A stretch of DNA of 64,000 bases from Stenotrophomonas pavanii (GCF_900101175.1 NZ_FNFQ01000002.1:436291-500290), one strand, 5' to 3'; counted from the stretch's first letter, positions 27,001 through 35,757 are shown. A program made the numbers and translations. Notes: generated by a model not told the origin, from the letters alone.

Positions 27001-27118
27001 GCTGTGGACCCGCCCCGGGCTGGGCACTGAAGTCGCGCTGGCGGTTCCCGCCCGGCGCCTGTATCACCGCCGCCCCTCACGCTGGCGGTGGCCCTGGAGA
27101 AGAACATCCCATGAGTGA
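24089..27118 (+). CDS. propeller-type sensor histidine kinase
   Basis: 1009 aa. Signal peptide or anchor at about 12-32; about residues 45-640 hold repeated two-component-propeller blades (ITQDRDGLLWLATGSGLYRF; REGNLWVGTNLGLNRFRARS); a Y_Y_Y domain at about 670-735 (LSGVDDGWQDAGSS; LAPGKYRFEVEAANEDG). One membrane helix at about 754-774 precedes a HisKA_3 domain with His802 in ERIARDLHDTLLQG and a HATPase domain (REAIRNALRHASAS; RDDGVGI; GLQGMRERAQRLG). It senses an unknown periplasmic signal, probably a carbohydrate-related ligand as in similar sensors, and phosphorylates the regulator at 27111, with which it overlaps by 8 nt. Confidence 0.93.
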   Translation: MRAMRGRPFPFVRRLPALLTCLLLLTALPALAVQRPPVSGGLPDYEHTAWRVGQGAPGDIWDITQDRDGLLWLATGSGLYRFDGRRFERQPAPAGSHFPSTNMVTLAHGHDGALWIGYFQAGISRFAHGQLHSYGRQQGVPVGVVPHFSQDREGQLWAAVNGGLRRFDGQRWQPMPASAGLPERRVQWVLHDSRGTFWVVADLRIWMRAAGQATFKDTGIAVSQMATLAESPQGEVWLADRVRGTSPLANAQGLLPDTEREARRLPALVAARLQFTADGALWATMSPHGGVARVTFAGTQAVRMERFDSPHGLTATSAVPIIVDREGNLWVGTNLGLNRFRARSVHTLVVGPSDPYRSLVRASDGRVYGYGEDLRPYDLQRHLLDGSAPQLQAAARQAPTPIWQFDWVNLARTVAGHTTLIPLPAPFTGQPLHALLFPDDTQAWVCTGERGVLQYLHGQWRQEGRLPEQACSSLALDARGQLLLGYADGRLRRMGATRIDTLDARQGLSVGPVTAILQHQELLLVAGEAGLAARLGEGRFVPVRTDMAGVLEGITGMVADPNGHLWLNGSRGLVRLESGPLRAALRSGQPVTPRLFDAIDGMPGIALQSGPIATAVLADDGLLWLATNQGLAWLDTTRSHVNAMAPSVRIGEVLYGSMHAPLRDGLRLPAGTSQLQIDYVALSLARPERNRYRYRLSGVDDGWQDAGSSTRAYYTNLAPGKYRFEVEAANEDGIWSTAPASRSFRIAPTFVQTVWFKLLCAAAILALLVMAVRIRSGQLAALFRARLQERNGERERIARDLHDTLLQGSQGLILRLHAISQSAQTPEPVRSQLESAMQLAERNLAEGRERVNALREGPFAGRDLASALADVHAEYAGHGTNPLRLTVEGTAPPLQADAAEEVFLIGREAIRNALRHASASAIEVELSYGARCFLLHVRDDGVGIADENAGHGHWGLQGMRERAQRLGAELQLWTRPGLGTEVALAVPARRLYHRRPSRWRWPWRRTSHE

Positions 27119-27764
27119 GTCCCCTGCCCCGATCGGCGTGCTTGTGGTCGACGACCACCCGTTGCTGCGTGACGGACTGGCTGCGCTGCTGGGCGCCCAG
27201 CCCGACCTGCGCCTGCTGGGCGAGGCCGCCGACGGCGAGGAAGCCATCGCCCGCTACCAGCAACTACGGCCGGACGTAGTGCTGATGGACCTGCAGATGC
27301 CACGCCTGGATGGCGTCGAGGCCATCGTGCGGATCCGCGCGATGGACCCGCGCGCGCGCATCATCGTGCTGACCACCTACCGTGGTGACGTACGCGCGGT
27401 ACGGGCACTGCAGGCCGGCGCCAGCGCCTACCTGCTGAAGGACATGCTGCGCCACGAACTGGTCGATACCATCCGCATGGTCGCCGGTGGCCGCCGCGCA
27501 CCGATTCCGCCGGCGGTGGCGGCCAGCATTGCCGCGCACGTGGTGGAAGACCGGTTGTCGCCGCGCGAGACCGAGGTGCTGCGGCATGTGGCCGGTGGCC
27601 TGTCGAACAAGCGCATCGGCGAGCGCATGCAGATTTCCGAGCAGACGGTGAAGGCGCACATGAAGAGCCTGATGGACAAGCTCGGTGTGGGTGATCGCAC
27701 CCATGCGGTCACCCAGGCACTGCGGCGCGGCATCATCAGCCTGGACGACAGCGGGCACGATTAG
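27111..27764 (+). CDS. NarL/LuxR-type response regulator
   Basis: 217 aa. Receiver domain at about 8-120 with acidic pair Asp14-Asp15, phospho-acceptor Asp60 (VVLMDLQMP), Thr in IIVLTTYRGD and the conserved Lys in SAYLLKD. LuxR-type helix-turn-helix at about 150-210 (RLSPRETEVLRHVAGGLSNK; ISEQTVKAHMKSLMDKLGV). It is the cognate partner of the kinase and is likely co-translated with it. Targets unknown; no operator was recognised. Confidence 0.93.
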   Translation: MSESPAPIGVLVVDDHPLLRDGLAALLGAQPDLRLLGEAADGEEAIARYQQLRPDVVLMDLQMPRLDGVEAIVRIRAMDPRARIIVLTTYRGDVRAVRALQAGASAYLLKDMLRHELVDTIRMVAGGRRAPIPPAVAASIAAHVVEDRLSPRETEVLRHVAGGLSNKRIGERMQISEQTVKAHMKSLMDKLGVGDRTHAVTQALRRGIISLDDSGHD

Positions 27765-27800
27765 CGAGTGTTCGGCAGGGCCTGCAGCCCTGCACCCGCG

Positions 27801-27823
27801 GTAGTGCCGGCCGCTGGCCGGCA
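27801..27823 (+). repeat. SMAG-type repeat, single unit
   Basis: GTAGTGCCGGCCGCTGGCCG followed by GCA, identical to the unit at 17139, here as a single copy inside the repeat island. Confidence 0.85.
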
Positions 27824-27882
27824 ACCTCGGCAGCAACGGCAACCACAACAGCAACAGCATGGATTCCGTGGGATGGCGGGTG

Positions 27883-27906
27883 GTAGGTGTCGACCTTGGT
27901 CGACAC
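27883..27906 (+). repeat. GTAG-headed palindrome, GTGTCGACC type
   Basis: GTAG head, then GTGTCGACC-TT-GGTCGACAC, a perfect 9-bp stem. A related copy lies at 50905-50924. Same head and layout as SMAG units but a different stem sequence. Confidence 0.75.
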
Positions 27907-27907
27907 G

Positions 27908-27930
27908 GTAGATCCACGCCATGCGTGGAT
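27908..27930 (+). repeat. GTAG-headed palindrome, ATCCACGC type
   Basis: GTAG head, then ATCCACGC-CAT-GCGTGGAT. Related copies are at 30287, 30321, 33620 and 47660-47710. It follows the previous unit after one base. Confidence 0.78.
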
Positions 27931-27959
27931 GGATCTCTGTCAGATATCGAAATACATCT

Positions 27960-28000
27960 GGGGTCAGATCCGCTTTCCTCCGGAAAACGGATCTGACCCC
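27960..28000. repeat. 41-bp hairpin, GGGGTCAGATCCG type
   Basis: Arms GGGGTCAGATCCG (27960-27972) and CGGATCTGACCCC (27988-28000) are perfect; an inner stem TTTCC/GGAAA (27974-27978/27982-27986) continues it after one mismatch. A diverged copy is at 30357-30399. It may also end transcription of both convergent genes. Confidence 0.7.
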
Positions 28001-28055
28001 GAGAGCGGTTCCAACAGACCGCAGGTGCAGGGCTGCAGGCCCTGCCCAACACCCG

Positions 28056-29249
<1,194 letters not shown>

Positions 29250-29342
29250 GGGGAAGTCCGGTGGAGGAGGTGGGCGTATCCTGCCTGTATTCGCTTGGCG
29301 TCTGTAGTAGGCTCCTGCACATACACTTCATACGTGCCACGC

Positions 29343-30272
29343 ATGAATGACCTTGCCACCGGCGCCGATCGCCTGGATCTGCTGCGCACCTTCCTGCGCA
29401 TCGTCGATGCCGGCAGCCTGTCTGCTGCGGCCGTGCAGCTGGGCACCACCCAGCCGACGGTCAGCCGGCGCCTGCAGGCGCTGGAGCGTCAGCTCGGCCT
29501 GCGCCTGCTGCAGCGCTCCACCCACGGGCTGCAGCTGACCGAGGACGGGCTGCGCTGCCAGCGTCATGCACAACGCGTGGTCGACGAATGGGAGTCGCTG
29601 CAGGCCGAGCTGCAGGGCGAACCGGAAACGCTGCGTGGACGCCTGCGGGTAATGGTGCCGCACGCCTTCGGCCAGGCCCAGCTGCTGCCGACCATGCTGG
29701 CCTTCCTCGCCCAGCATCCGCAGCTGAGCCTGGAGTGGATCCTGGAAGATCGCCGCCCCGACTTCGTCGCCGAAGGCATCGACTGCGCGGTGCGGGTCGG
29801 CCCGGTGGACGAGCCGCGCATGGTCGCGCTGCCGCTGGCCGAAGTGCCGCGCATCGTCGTGGCAGCGCCCTCGCTGGTGCAGGCCACGGTGGTGCGCACG
29901 CCGGAACAGGCGCAGTCACTGCCGTGGATCTCGCTGGTCACCTATTACCGCGAGCGCCTGCTGCTGCATGACGCGCAGGGGCGCGCGCACACGCTGTCGA
30001 TCAGCCCACGCCTGCTGACCGACAACCTGTTCGTGGTGCAGCAGGCCGCGCGCGCGGGGTTGGGCGCGGCGGTGGTCTCGGCCTGGCTGGTCGCAGAGGA
30101 CCTGGCACAAGGGCGCCTGGTGCAGCTGCTGCCGGACTGGCAGGCACCGGCGCTCCCGGTGCACGTGGTGTTTCCTGCCGCGCGCCAGCAGCCGCCCCGG
30201 CTGCGCGCCTTCATCGACGCGATGAAGGCCGCATTGCCGCAGCTGCACGGAATGCGGCCGGCACCGCGCTAG
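29343..30272 (+). CDS. LysR-type regulator, divergent from the MFS gene
   Basis: 309 aa from the ATG at 29343. N-terminal helix-turn-helix of the LysR family at about 10-70 (LLRTFLRIVDAGSLSAAAVQ; TQPTVSRRLQALERQLGLRL), then a periplasmic-binding-type effector domain at about 95-300 (LRVMVPHAFGQAQLLPTMLA; FVVQQAARAGLGAAVVSAWL). LysR genes often control the divergent neighbour, here an MFS transporter. The effector is unknown. Confidence 0.9.
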   Translation: MNDLATGADRLDLLRTFLRIVDAGSLSAAAVQLGTTQPTVSRRLQALERQLGLRLLQRSTHGLQLTEDGLRCQRHAQRVVDEWESLQAELQGEPETLRGRLRVMVPHAFGQAQLLPTMLAFLAQHPQLSLEWILEDRRPDFVAEGIDCAVRVGPVDEPRMVALPLAEVPRIVVAAPSLVQATVVRTPEQAQSLPWISLVTYYRERLLLHDAQGRAHTLSISPRLLTDNLFVVQQAARAGLGAAVVSAWLVAEDLAQGRLVQLLPDWQAPALPVHVVFPAARQQPPRLRAFIDAMKAALPQLHGMRPAPR

Positions 30273-30286
30273 CGCCCGCTCACATC

Positions 30287-30343
30287 ATCCACGCATGGCG
30301 TGGATCTCCTGACGATACGGGTAGCTCCACGCCATGCGTGGAT
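30287..30343. repeat. two ATCCACGC-type palindromes
   Basis: Unit 1 at 30287-30305 is ATCCACGC-ATG-GCGTGGAT (inverse orientation, head degenerate). Unit 2 at 30321-30343 has the GTAG head then CTCCACGC-CAT-GCGTGGAT, one arm base changed. They lie between convergent genes. Confidence 0.72.
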
Positions 30344-30356
30344 TCCGTTCGAGGCC

Positions 30357-30399
30357 ACAGGGTCAGAGCGCTTCCCGGCGGGAAGGGATCGGACCCTGT
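30357..30399. repeat. hairpin related to the GGGGTCAGATCCG element
   Basis: Outer arms ACAGGGTC (30357-30364) and GACCCTGT (30392-30399), inner stem CTTCCC/GGGAAG (30371-30376/30380-30385). Layout and sequence recall the element at 27960. It ends 4 nt before the stop of the minus-strand amidohydrolase and may act as its terminator. Confidence 0.6.
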
Positions 30400-30402
30400 C
30401 GA

Positions 30403-31860
30403 TCATTGCGCCTTGGCAGCGTTGGCATTCCACGCCGCGACCTTTGCCTTGGTGTCGGCCAGCATCTTGTCCAGCGCGGCACGGTCATACACGTTGCCAC
30501 GCAGCACCACGCTGTCGATCTTCTCGGTGGCGGCAATGTCCTGCAGCGGGTTGGCGGTCAGCAGCACCAGATCGGCGGCCTTGCCCTGCGCCACACCACC
30601 ATAGCGGTCCATCTGGCCGAACCAGGCCGGGCCGGAACGGGTGGCGGCCGACAGCGCCTGCGGCGCGCTCAGGCCCTCCTTCACGAACAACTGCAACTCC
30701 TGGTGCAGGGCGATGCCCGGGAAATTGAACGAATTGAGGAAGCCCGCATCAGTGCCGGCGATGATCGTCACCCCCGCTTCCTGCAGCATCGGCAGCACGG
30801 CAGCCACCTGGTGATACTGCGCGTGGCGCGCCTCGATCTGTGCCGGTGTGGCCTTTGCCGCACGATCCACGCGCCATTGGTAGGTCGCGCGCAGGCCCGG
30901 GCCGATGTAGGCCAGGTACGGGTCGTTGGCATGGTCATCCTGGTCGAGGAAGTCGAGGATGCGGCCGCCGTTGAGGGTCGGGGTCACGAACACGCCACGC
31001 TTGGCGAAATCACGGTAGGCATGCATCGCCGTGTCACGGTCGAAACTGGCATCGAGGCGGCGGTTGGCTTCGGCGCGGTCGATGCGGCCTGCGCCGAAGT
31101 CGGCGGCGATCTGCGCTTCGTCCTTGCTGCCGGCCTTGAATGCATAGTCCAGATGCTCGATCGAGGCCAGGCCGGCATCGACCGCCTGCTCCACGGTCAG
31201 TGCCATGGGAATGTGGCCCGAGGCCTTGAAGCCGGCCTTTCGCGCAGCGCTGGCCGAGTACAGGAACAGTTCCGGCGTCAGCGTGCTGTCGGTGATCTTC
31301 ACGAAATCGACCTTGTCATGCTGCAGGCGGGTGATCGCCTGGTCGACGTCGGCTTGGCTGCCGACTTCGATCGTCCCCTTCCACACCGGCTTGATGCCTT
31401 CGATCTTCGCACCCGAGCTGAGCAGGCGCGGGCCGAACAGCGTGCCCTTGGCAATTTCACCGCGCCACTGCAGCACCTGCCCGGGCAGGTCGCCGGAACA
31501 GTCACGCACGGTGGTGATGCCGTGCGCGATGTACAACGGCAGCAGTGCCTTGTTCTCTTCGATCAGCGCCGGGCCACCGCCGAAGTGCACGTGCATGTCC
31601 CACAGGCCCGGGATCAGGTACTTGCCCTTGGCATCGATCTGGCGGGCTGCGCTCCACTGGCCGCGCAGCTGGGCGTCCGGGCCGACCGCAACGATGTCCT
31701 CGCCACGGATCACCACGCTCTGCCCGGCCCGGGTGCTGGCATGTTCCACGTCGACCACGGTGGCGTTGCGGATCAGCAGGTCGGCGCGCTCGGCAGCAGA
31801 CGCCGACAGCGGCGCCACCGCGAGGAGGATGGCAAGGGACAACGGACGGGAACGGAACAT
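30403..31860 (-). CDS. exported amidohydrolase (imidazolonepropionase/prolidase-like)
   Basis: 485 aa from the ATG at 31860 (AGGA 9 nt upstream), giving a signal peptide at about 1-22 (ending SASAAE). One amidohydrolase family 1 domain: IPGLWDMHVHFGGG (metal-binding His pair), FVKITDS (carbamylatable-Lys position), ASGHIPMA, SIEHLDYAF, IAGTDAGFLN, and the C-terminal YGGVAQGKAADLVLLTANPL. These exported enzymes often cleave peptides with C-terminal Pro, Arg or Lys, or similar amides; the substrate here is not known. An ankyrin lipoprotein gene lies 51 nt upstream on the same strand. Confidence 0.87.
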   Translation of the reverse strand: MFRSRPLSLAILLAVAPLSASAAERADLLIRNATVVDVEHASTRAGQSVVIRGEDIVAVGPDAQLRGQWSAARQIDAKGKYLIPGLWDMHVHFGGGPALIEENKALLPLYIAHGITTVRDCSGDLPGQVLQWRGEIAKGTLFGPRLLSSGAKIEGIKPVWKGTIEVGSQADVDQAITRLQHDKVDFVKITDSTLTPELFLYSASAARKAGFKASGHIPMALTVEQAVDAGLASIEHLDYAFKAGSKDEAQIAADFGAGRIDRAEANRRLDASFDRDTAMHAYRDFAKRGVFVTPTLNGGRILDFLDQDDHANDPYLAYIGPGLRATYQWRVDRAAKATPAQIEARHAQYHQVAAVLPMLQEAGVTIIAGTDAGFLNSFNFPGIALHQELQLFVKEGLSAPQALSAATRSGPAWFGQMDRYGGVAQGKAADLVLLTANPLQDIAATEKIDSVVLRGNVYDRAALDKMLADTKAKVAAWNANAAKAQ

Positions 31861-31911
31861 GGACAGCATCCTGGTGGGCACGCCCAGCGTGCGGGTGGAA
31901 GGGGTTTGCAT

Positions 31912-32613
31912 TCAGCGCGTCGCGCCGTGCTGGCGCAACAGGGTTTCAATGCCGGCATAGCCGCGCTGGCGCGCGTGTGCCAGCGGCGTCACGCCATCAC
32001 CGTCGGCCAGCTCGGGATCGGCACCGGCATCGAGCAGCAGCTGCACGATCTGCACGTGGCGCGCGCCGCCATCGCCGAGCAGGATCGCTTCCAGCAGCGC
32101 GGTCCAGTGCAGGCGGTTGACATGATCCACCGCGACGCCGGCGCGCAGCAGCGTGCGCACGGTGGCCACGTGGCCACGCTCGGCGGCGGGAATCAGCGCA
32201 GTGCCGCCATAGCGGTTGGTGCTGTGCAGATCGGCGCCGTGCGCCAGCGTCATCGCCAGGATCTCGTCCAGCCCACGCGCACCGGCATACAGGTAGGCGC
32301 TGTCCTGCAACGCATCCTTGGCGTTGACGTCGGCGCCGGCTTCGATCAGCGCGCGCGCGGCCTCCACGTTGTTGCCGTGCGTGGCCAGCAGCAGCGCCGT
32401 GCGGCCCTGGCCATCGCGCGCCTCCAGCGTGGCGCCCTCCTCGATCGCCTGTCGCACCGCATCGGCGTCGCCGCGGCTGGCGGCATCACGCAGGCGGCCA
32501 TCGACGTCGGCTTTGGACGTTGCGGTGCAGGCGGGCGTGGCCATGGCCAGCAGGCACAACAGCATCACGCGCGCGAACGGCGCAGGCCTGGCAGCAGAAC
32601 AATGGAAGCGCAT
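31912..32613 (-). CDS. ankyrin-repeat lipoprotein
   Basis: 233 aa, ATG at 32613 with GAGGAG 8 nt upstream. A signal with possible lipobox TPAC (Cys about residue 29) precedes about five ankyrin repeats from residue 38 to 230: RDAASRGDADAVRQAIEEGA, GRTALLLATHGNNVEAARAL, GTALIPAAERGHVATVRTLL, VTPLAHARQRGYAGIETLLR. Ankyrin repeats bind proteins; the partner may be the exported amidohydrolase encoded next to it, but this is inference. The opposite-strand LysR gene starts 119 bp upstream. Confidence 0.85.
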   Translation of the reverse strand: MRFHCSAARPAPFARVMLLCLLAMATPACTATSKADVDGRLRDAASRGDADAVRQAIEEGATLEARDGQGRTALLLATHGNNVEAARALIEAGADVNAKDALQDSAYLYAGARGLDEILAMTLAHGADLHSTNRYGGTALIPAAERGHVATVRTLLRAGVAVDHVNRLHWTALLEAILLGDGGARHVQIVQLLLDAGADPELADGDGVTPLAHARQRGYAGIETLLRQHGATR

Positions 32614-32720
32614 GACGTGTCTCCTCGTGTCCGTCGCACGGAACCCGGGCGGCGGTGGCAGCAGCCGGGCATTGCCGGGCCGTGGCCTGCATGGTAGAAG
32701 TCGGCCGGGGTATCCAGAAG

Positions 32721-32731
32721 TGAAATGTTCA
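32721..32731. promoter_or_regulatory. short palindrome just before a LysR start
   Basis: TGAA-ATG-TTCA sits 1 nt before the ATG at 32733, in the gap shared with the divergent ankyrin gene. It could be an autoregulatory site, but an 11-bp palindrome may occur by chance. Confidence 0.2.
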
Positions 32732-32732
32732 A

Positions 32733-33614
32733 ATGGCTGACAGTGCCAAATCGAATAGAACGCTGTTCGAACTGGACCTGCTGCGGGCGCTGGTGATGGT
32801 GGCCGACTGCGGCAGCTTCACCACGGCAGCCACGCGCCTGCATTCGACCCAGTCCACGGTCAGCCAGAAGGTGCGCCGGCTGGAAGCGTTGGCGGGGCAT
32901 CGCCTGCTTGAACGCGGCCACCGCGATGTCCATCCCACCGATGCCGGCCACACCCTGCTCGGCTACGCCCGGCGCATGCTCGACCTGAACGAGGAAATGG
33001 CGCAGGCACTGGCCGGCGCCACGGTGGAGACCGCGGTGCGCATCGGCGTTCCCGAGGACTTCGTCAATGCGCAGACCACGCGCATGCTGGCCGCCTTCAG
33101 CCGTCGCCACCCGCAGGTGAAGCTGGAGATCAGCAGCGGCCTCAGCCGCGACCTGGCACAGGGTTTCGACCACGGCGAGCTGGACCTGGTGCTGGTCAAG
33201 CAGCGCCGCAACAGCCGCCAGGCGGTGCACTGCCGCCGCGAGCCGATGCACTGGATCGACAGCCTGCGCAGCAGCTGCCTGCAGCAGGATCCGCTGCCGC
33301 TGGTCACCTTCCCGCCGCGCGGGCTGTACCGCGACGAGATGATCCACGCCGTGGAAGCACTGGGCCTGCGCTGGCGGATCGCGTTCACCAGCTCGTCGCT
33401 GAGTGGCATCCAGGGCGCGGTGGCCGATGGCATCGGCATCAGCCTGTTGCCGCGTCGGGCGGTCACCCGCGACCACCGCATCATCGATGGCGATCGCGCG
33501 CTGCCGGTGATCGACAATTACGAGATCGGCCTGTTGCACCGCGCGGACGCTGATGACGCCGTGCGTGCGCTGGCCAGCGAGCTGTGGCGGCAGGTACAGC
33601 GCGAACCGGAGTGA
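32733..33614 (+). CDS. LysR-type regulator
   Basis: 293 aa. Helix-turn-helix at about 10-70 (LDLLRALVMVADCGSFTTAA; HSTQSTVSQKVRRLEALAGH) and an effector domain at about 90-285 (VRIGVPEDFVNAQTTRMLAA; IQGAVADGIGISLLPRRAVT). It lies between the ankyrin gene (divergent) and a deaminase-like gene (convergent), so its target is not obvious; the palindrome at 34956 ahead of the deaminase is one candidate site. Confidence 0.9.
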   Translation: MADSAKSNRTLFELDLLRALVMVADCGSFTTAATRLHSTQSTVSQKVRRLEALAGHRLLERGHRDVHPTDAGHTLLGYARRMLDLNEEMAQALAGATVETAVRIGVPEDFVNAQTTRMLAAFSRRHPQVKLEISSGLSRDLAQGFDHGELDLVLVKQRRNSRQAVHCRREPMHWIDSLRSSCLQQDPLPLVTFPPRGLYRDEMIHAVEALGLRWRIAFTSSSLSGIQGAVADGIGISLLPRRAVTRDHRIIDGDRALPVIDNYEIGLLHRADADDAVRALASELWRQVQREPE

Positions 33615-33619
33615 CCACA

Positions 33620-33642
33620 GTGGATCCACGCCATGCGTGGAT
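33620..33642 (+). repeat. ATCCACGC-type palindrome
   Basis: Head GTGG (degenerate GTAG), then ATCCACGC-CAT-GCGTGGAT, 6 nt after the LysR stop and between convergent genes. Confidence 0.72.
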
Positions 33643-33729
33643 GCATCCCGATCAACGTCGTCCGTTGCGGCGGCAGGCGGGAAAGCCGGCGAGCATGGCC
33701 GGCGCTGCAGCGGTTGGCACGGCGCGGCG

Positions 33730-34890
33730 CTACAGCCAGCGGCCGTCGACCATTACCCGGCGCTCCACCGGTACCGCGGCCACCGCAGCCGGACCGTGGT
33801 CCGCACGTACGGCGACGAAGGTCGCCGGCAGGCCTTCGGCGATGCCATGCTGCGGCAGGCCGATCACCTGCGCGGCATGCGTGGTGACCATGTCCAGCGC
33901 CAGCATCAGGTCGGCATCGGTGTAGAAGCCCGAGCGGTAGCCCAGCAACATCGCACGCTGCAGCAGGTCGCCGTTGCCGTACGGCCACCAGCAGTCACGG
34001 ATGTTGTCATTGCCCGCGAACACGCGCACGCCGGCATCGTGCAGTGCACGCAGTGGCGGGAACGGATGATCGCCCGGCGCGTTGCTCATGATGGCGACAC
34101 CGGCGGTGGCCAGCGCCTCACCCACCTGCAGTGCGCGCGCCAGCGGCACATCGCCCAGCGAATAGGCATGGCTGACCGCCACGCGCCCCTGCAGGCCGGC
34201 AGCACGCGTGCGCGCGGCAATGCGCAGCAGCTGCGCCAGTCCGGTTTCAGCGGGCTCGTGCAGATGGATGTCCAGCCGCACGCCATGGTGCTCGGCCAGC
34301 CCGAACAGCAGCGCCAGCTGGCCTTCGGCATCACCATCGAGCGTGGTCGGGTCGATGCCGCCGAGCACTTCCACGCCCGCGGAAAGCGCCTGCTCCAGTA
34401 CGGCGGCGGTACCCGGGCAGGACATCACCCCGGCCTGCGGGAACGCCACCAGCTGGATGCGCATGATGTCGGCACAGCGCCGCGCCGCTTCGCGGACCGC
34501 CTCGAGATGGCGCAGGCCGGTGCTGCCATCCACATCCACGTGGCAGCGCATCGCCACGGTGCCGAAGCGGCTGCATTGGCGGATCAATGCCTCGGCGCGG
34601 TCCGCCATCGGCGCGGCGCCGGCCATCGCGGCCTTCTCCACCGCCAGCCGCTCACGCAGGCTGTTCACCGGCTGGTGCGGATGCCACCGGTCCCCGACGA
34701 AGCTCTTGTCCAGATGGATGTGGCCGTCGACCAGCCCGGGCAGCAGCGCAAAACCGTGCAGGTCGATGTGTTCGGCCCCTTCGGCCGGCACTGCATCGCT
34801 GCCGAGGCCGCGGATGCGCCCGTCCTGGATATGGAACTGCAGCGGCGCACCGTCGCGGTCGACACCGCCATGGACGAACTGGAGGGTCAT
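33730..34890 (-). CDS. cytosine deaminase-like amidohydrolase
   Basis: 386 aa from the ATG at 34890 (GGAG 8 nt upstream). Metal-dependent hydrolase of the CodA group: LLPGLVDGHIHLDKSFVGDR at about 50-70, HLHEPAETGLAQL, VAVSHAYSLGDVP, and FAGNDNIRDCWWPYGNGDLL with the catalytic Asp. CodA-type enzymes deaminate cytosine, isocytosine or related rings. The N-terminus is short and shows no signal peptide, so it is cytoplasmic. No cytosine permease is next to it, so the exact substrate is open. The gene stands alone, convergent with a LysR gene. Confidence 0.85.
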   Translation of the reverse strand: MTLQFVHGGVDRDGAPLQFHIQDGRIRGLGSDAVPAEGAEHIDLHGFALLPGLVDGHIHLDKSFVGDRWHPHQPVNSLRERLAVEKAAMAGAAPMADRAEALIRQCSRFGTVAMRCHVDVDGSTGLRHLEAVREAARRCADIMRIQLVAFPQAGVMSCPGTAAVLEQALSAGVEVLGGIDPTTLDGDAEGQLALLFGLAEHHGVRLDIHLHEPAETGLAQLLRIAARTRAAGLQGRVAVSHAYSLGDVPLARALQVGEALATAGVAIMSNAPGDHPFPPLRALHDAGVRVFAGNDNIRDCWWPYGNGDLLQRAMLLGYRSGFYTDADLMLALDMVTTHAAQVIGLPQHGIAEGLPATFVAVRADHGPAAVAAVPVERRVMVDGRWL

Positions 34891-34955
34891 CGGGAACTCC
34901 GGGAAAGCCAAGTCAGGGCGCCATCCTGCGCGCAGCGACCGCCATCGGCCAACGA

Positions 34956-34976
34956 AATATCTGGATGCCACATATT
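34956..34976. promoter_or_regulatory. 21-bp operator-like palindrome ahead of the deaminase
   Basis: Arms AATATCTGG (34956-34964) and CCACATATT (34968-34976), spacer ATG, one mismatch. It lies 66 nt upstream of the deaminase start and about 100 nt before the divergent gene at 35075. The shape suits a LysR or GntR site. Confidence 0.4.
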
Positions 34977-35074
34977 CACTAATCCGATGAACGCGGTGGC
35001 GACGGCGCGCGACGGCCACGCCGTACAGACGCCTGAACGGGTAACATAGGCGCCTGTTTCCGCTGTGATGCCGC

Positions 35075-35719
35075 ATGGGCCCGTCCGACCGCCACGACCG
35101 TCTCCGCCGCTGGCAGGCCGCGTCACTGCTTGCGGCTGCACCGATCGCCAGCCTGTCCGCCACCGATGCCGCCGCCAGCGCGCCGCTGCAGGCGCCGCCC
35201 GGCCAGCAACGCATCGCACCGGCGGCGCTGGTCGAGCGGCTGCACCAGCGGGTACTGTCCGGGCAGAGTGCCACCGCCACCCTGGAACACTGGTGCGCAG
35301 AGCATGGCCTGGCCGAGCAGGCCCGGGTACGCGCGGTGCGCGTGCATGGCCAGGACAAGCCTGCACCCGCCGACGTGCTGCAGGCGCTGGGCGCCACGCG
35401 ACCGGGCACCCCACTGCGCTACCGCCGCGTGCAGCTGGTCTGTGGCAGCCGTGTGCTCTCCGAGGCCGACAACTGGTACCTGCCGGAGCATCTCAGCCCT
35501 GCCATGAACCAGGTGCTGGACAGCACCGACGAGCCCTTTGGTCGTGTGGTCGGCCCGCTCGGCTTCCAGCGCCAGACCCTGGCCGACCAGACCTTCTGGC
35601 CGCCGCGCGGCGAAGGCGACCACGGCGTGATCCTGGAGGTGCGCGCCCTGCTGCGCGACCGCCAGCAGCAGCCCTTCAGCTACGTCATCGAATCGTACCT
35701 GCAGCAGGCGCTGCCCTAG
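35075..35719 (+). CDS. UbiC/chorismate-lyase-like exported protein
   Basis: 214 aa. A hydrophobic N-terminal stretch (WQAASLLAAAPIASLSATDA) suggests a signal peptide. Residues about 50-210 resemble the chorismate lyase/UTRA-like fold: RYRRVQLVCGSRVLSEADNW, YLPEHLSPAMNQVL, PFGRVVGPLGFQRQTL, then a final strand pair (ILEVRALLRDRQQQPFSYVI; ESYLQQALP). UbiC removes pyruvate from chorismate in ubiquinone synthesis, but that enzyme is cytoplasmic and shorter, so this exported relative likely has another role. Assignment rests on pattern only. The catalytic Arg/Glu set was not confirmed. Confidence 0.55.
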   Translation: MGPSDRHDRLRRWQAASLLAAAPIASLSATDAAASAPLQAPPGQQRIAPAALVERLHQRVLSGQSATATLEHWCAEHGLAEQARVRAVRVHGQDKPAPADVLQALGATRPGTPLRYRRVQLVCGSRVLSEADNWYLPEHLSPAMNQVLDSTDEPFGRVVGPLGFQRQTLADQTFWPPRGEGDHGVILEVRALLRDRQQQPFSYVIESYLQQALP

Positions 35720-35757
35720 GCCACCGGCGCGCGCCATCACAGCGGATATCGACACAG

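Larger units (their letters stand above)
27768..28052. repeat. repeat island bounded by 33-bp inverted repeats
   Basis: The arm 27768-27800 (core GGCAGGGCCTGCAGCCCTGC) is matched in inverse orientation at 28020-28052, 31 of 33 bases by eye. Each arm is itself partly palindromic (CAGGGC/GCCCTG). Between them lie four further palindromes described separately. The island fills nearly the whole 291-bp gap between two convergent genes and holds no gene. Confidence 0.75.

Noticed and set aside
27765..28055. Possible CRISPR array
   Set aside because: The palindromes differ in sequence and spacing and there are no regular direct repeats or cas genes.
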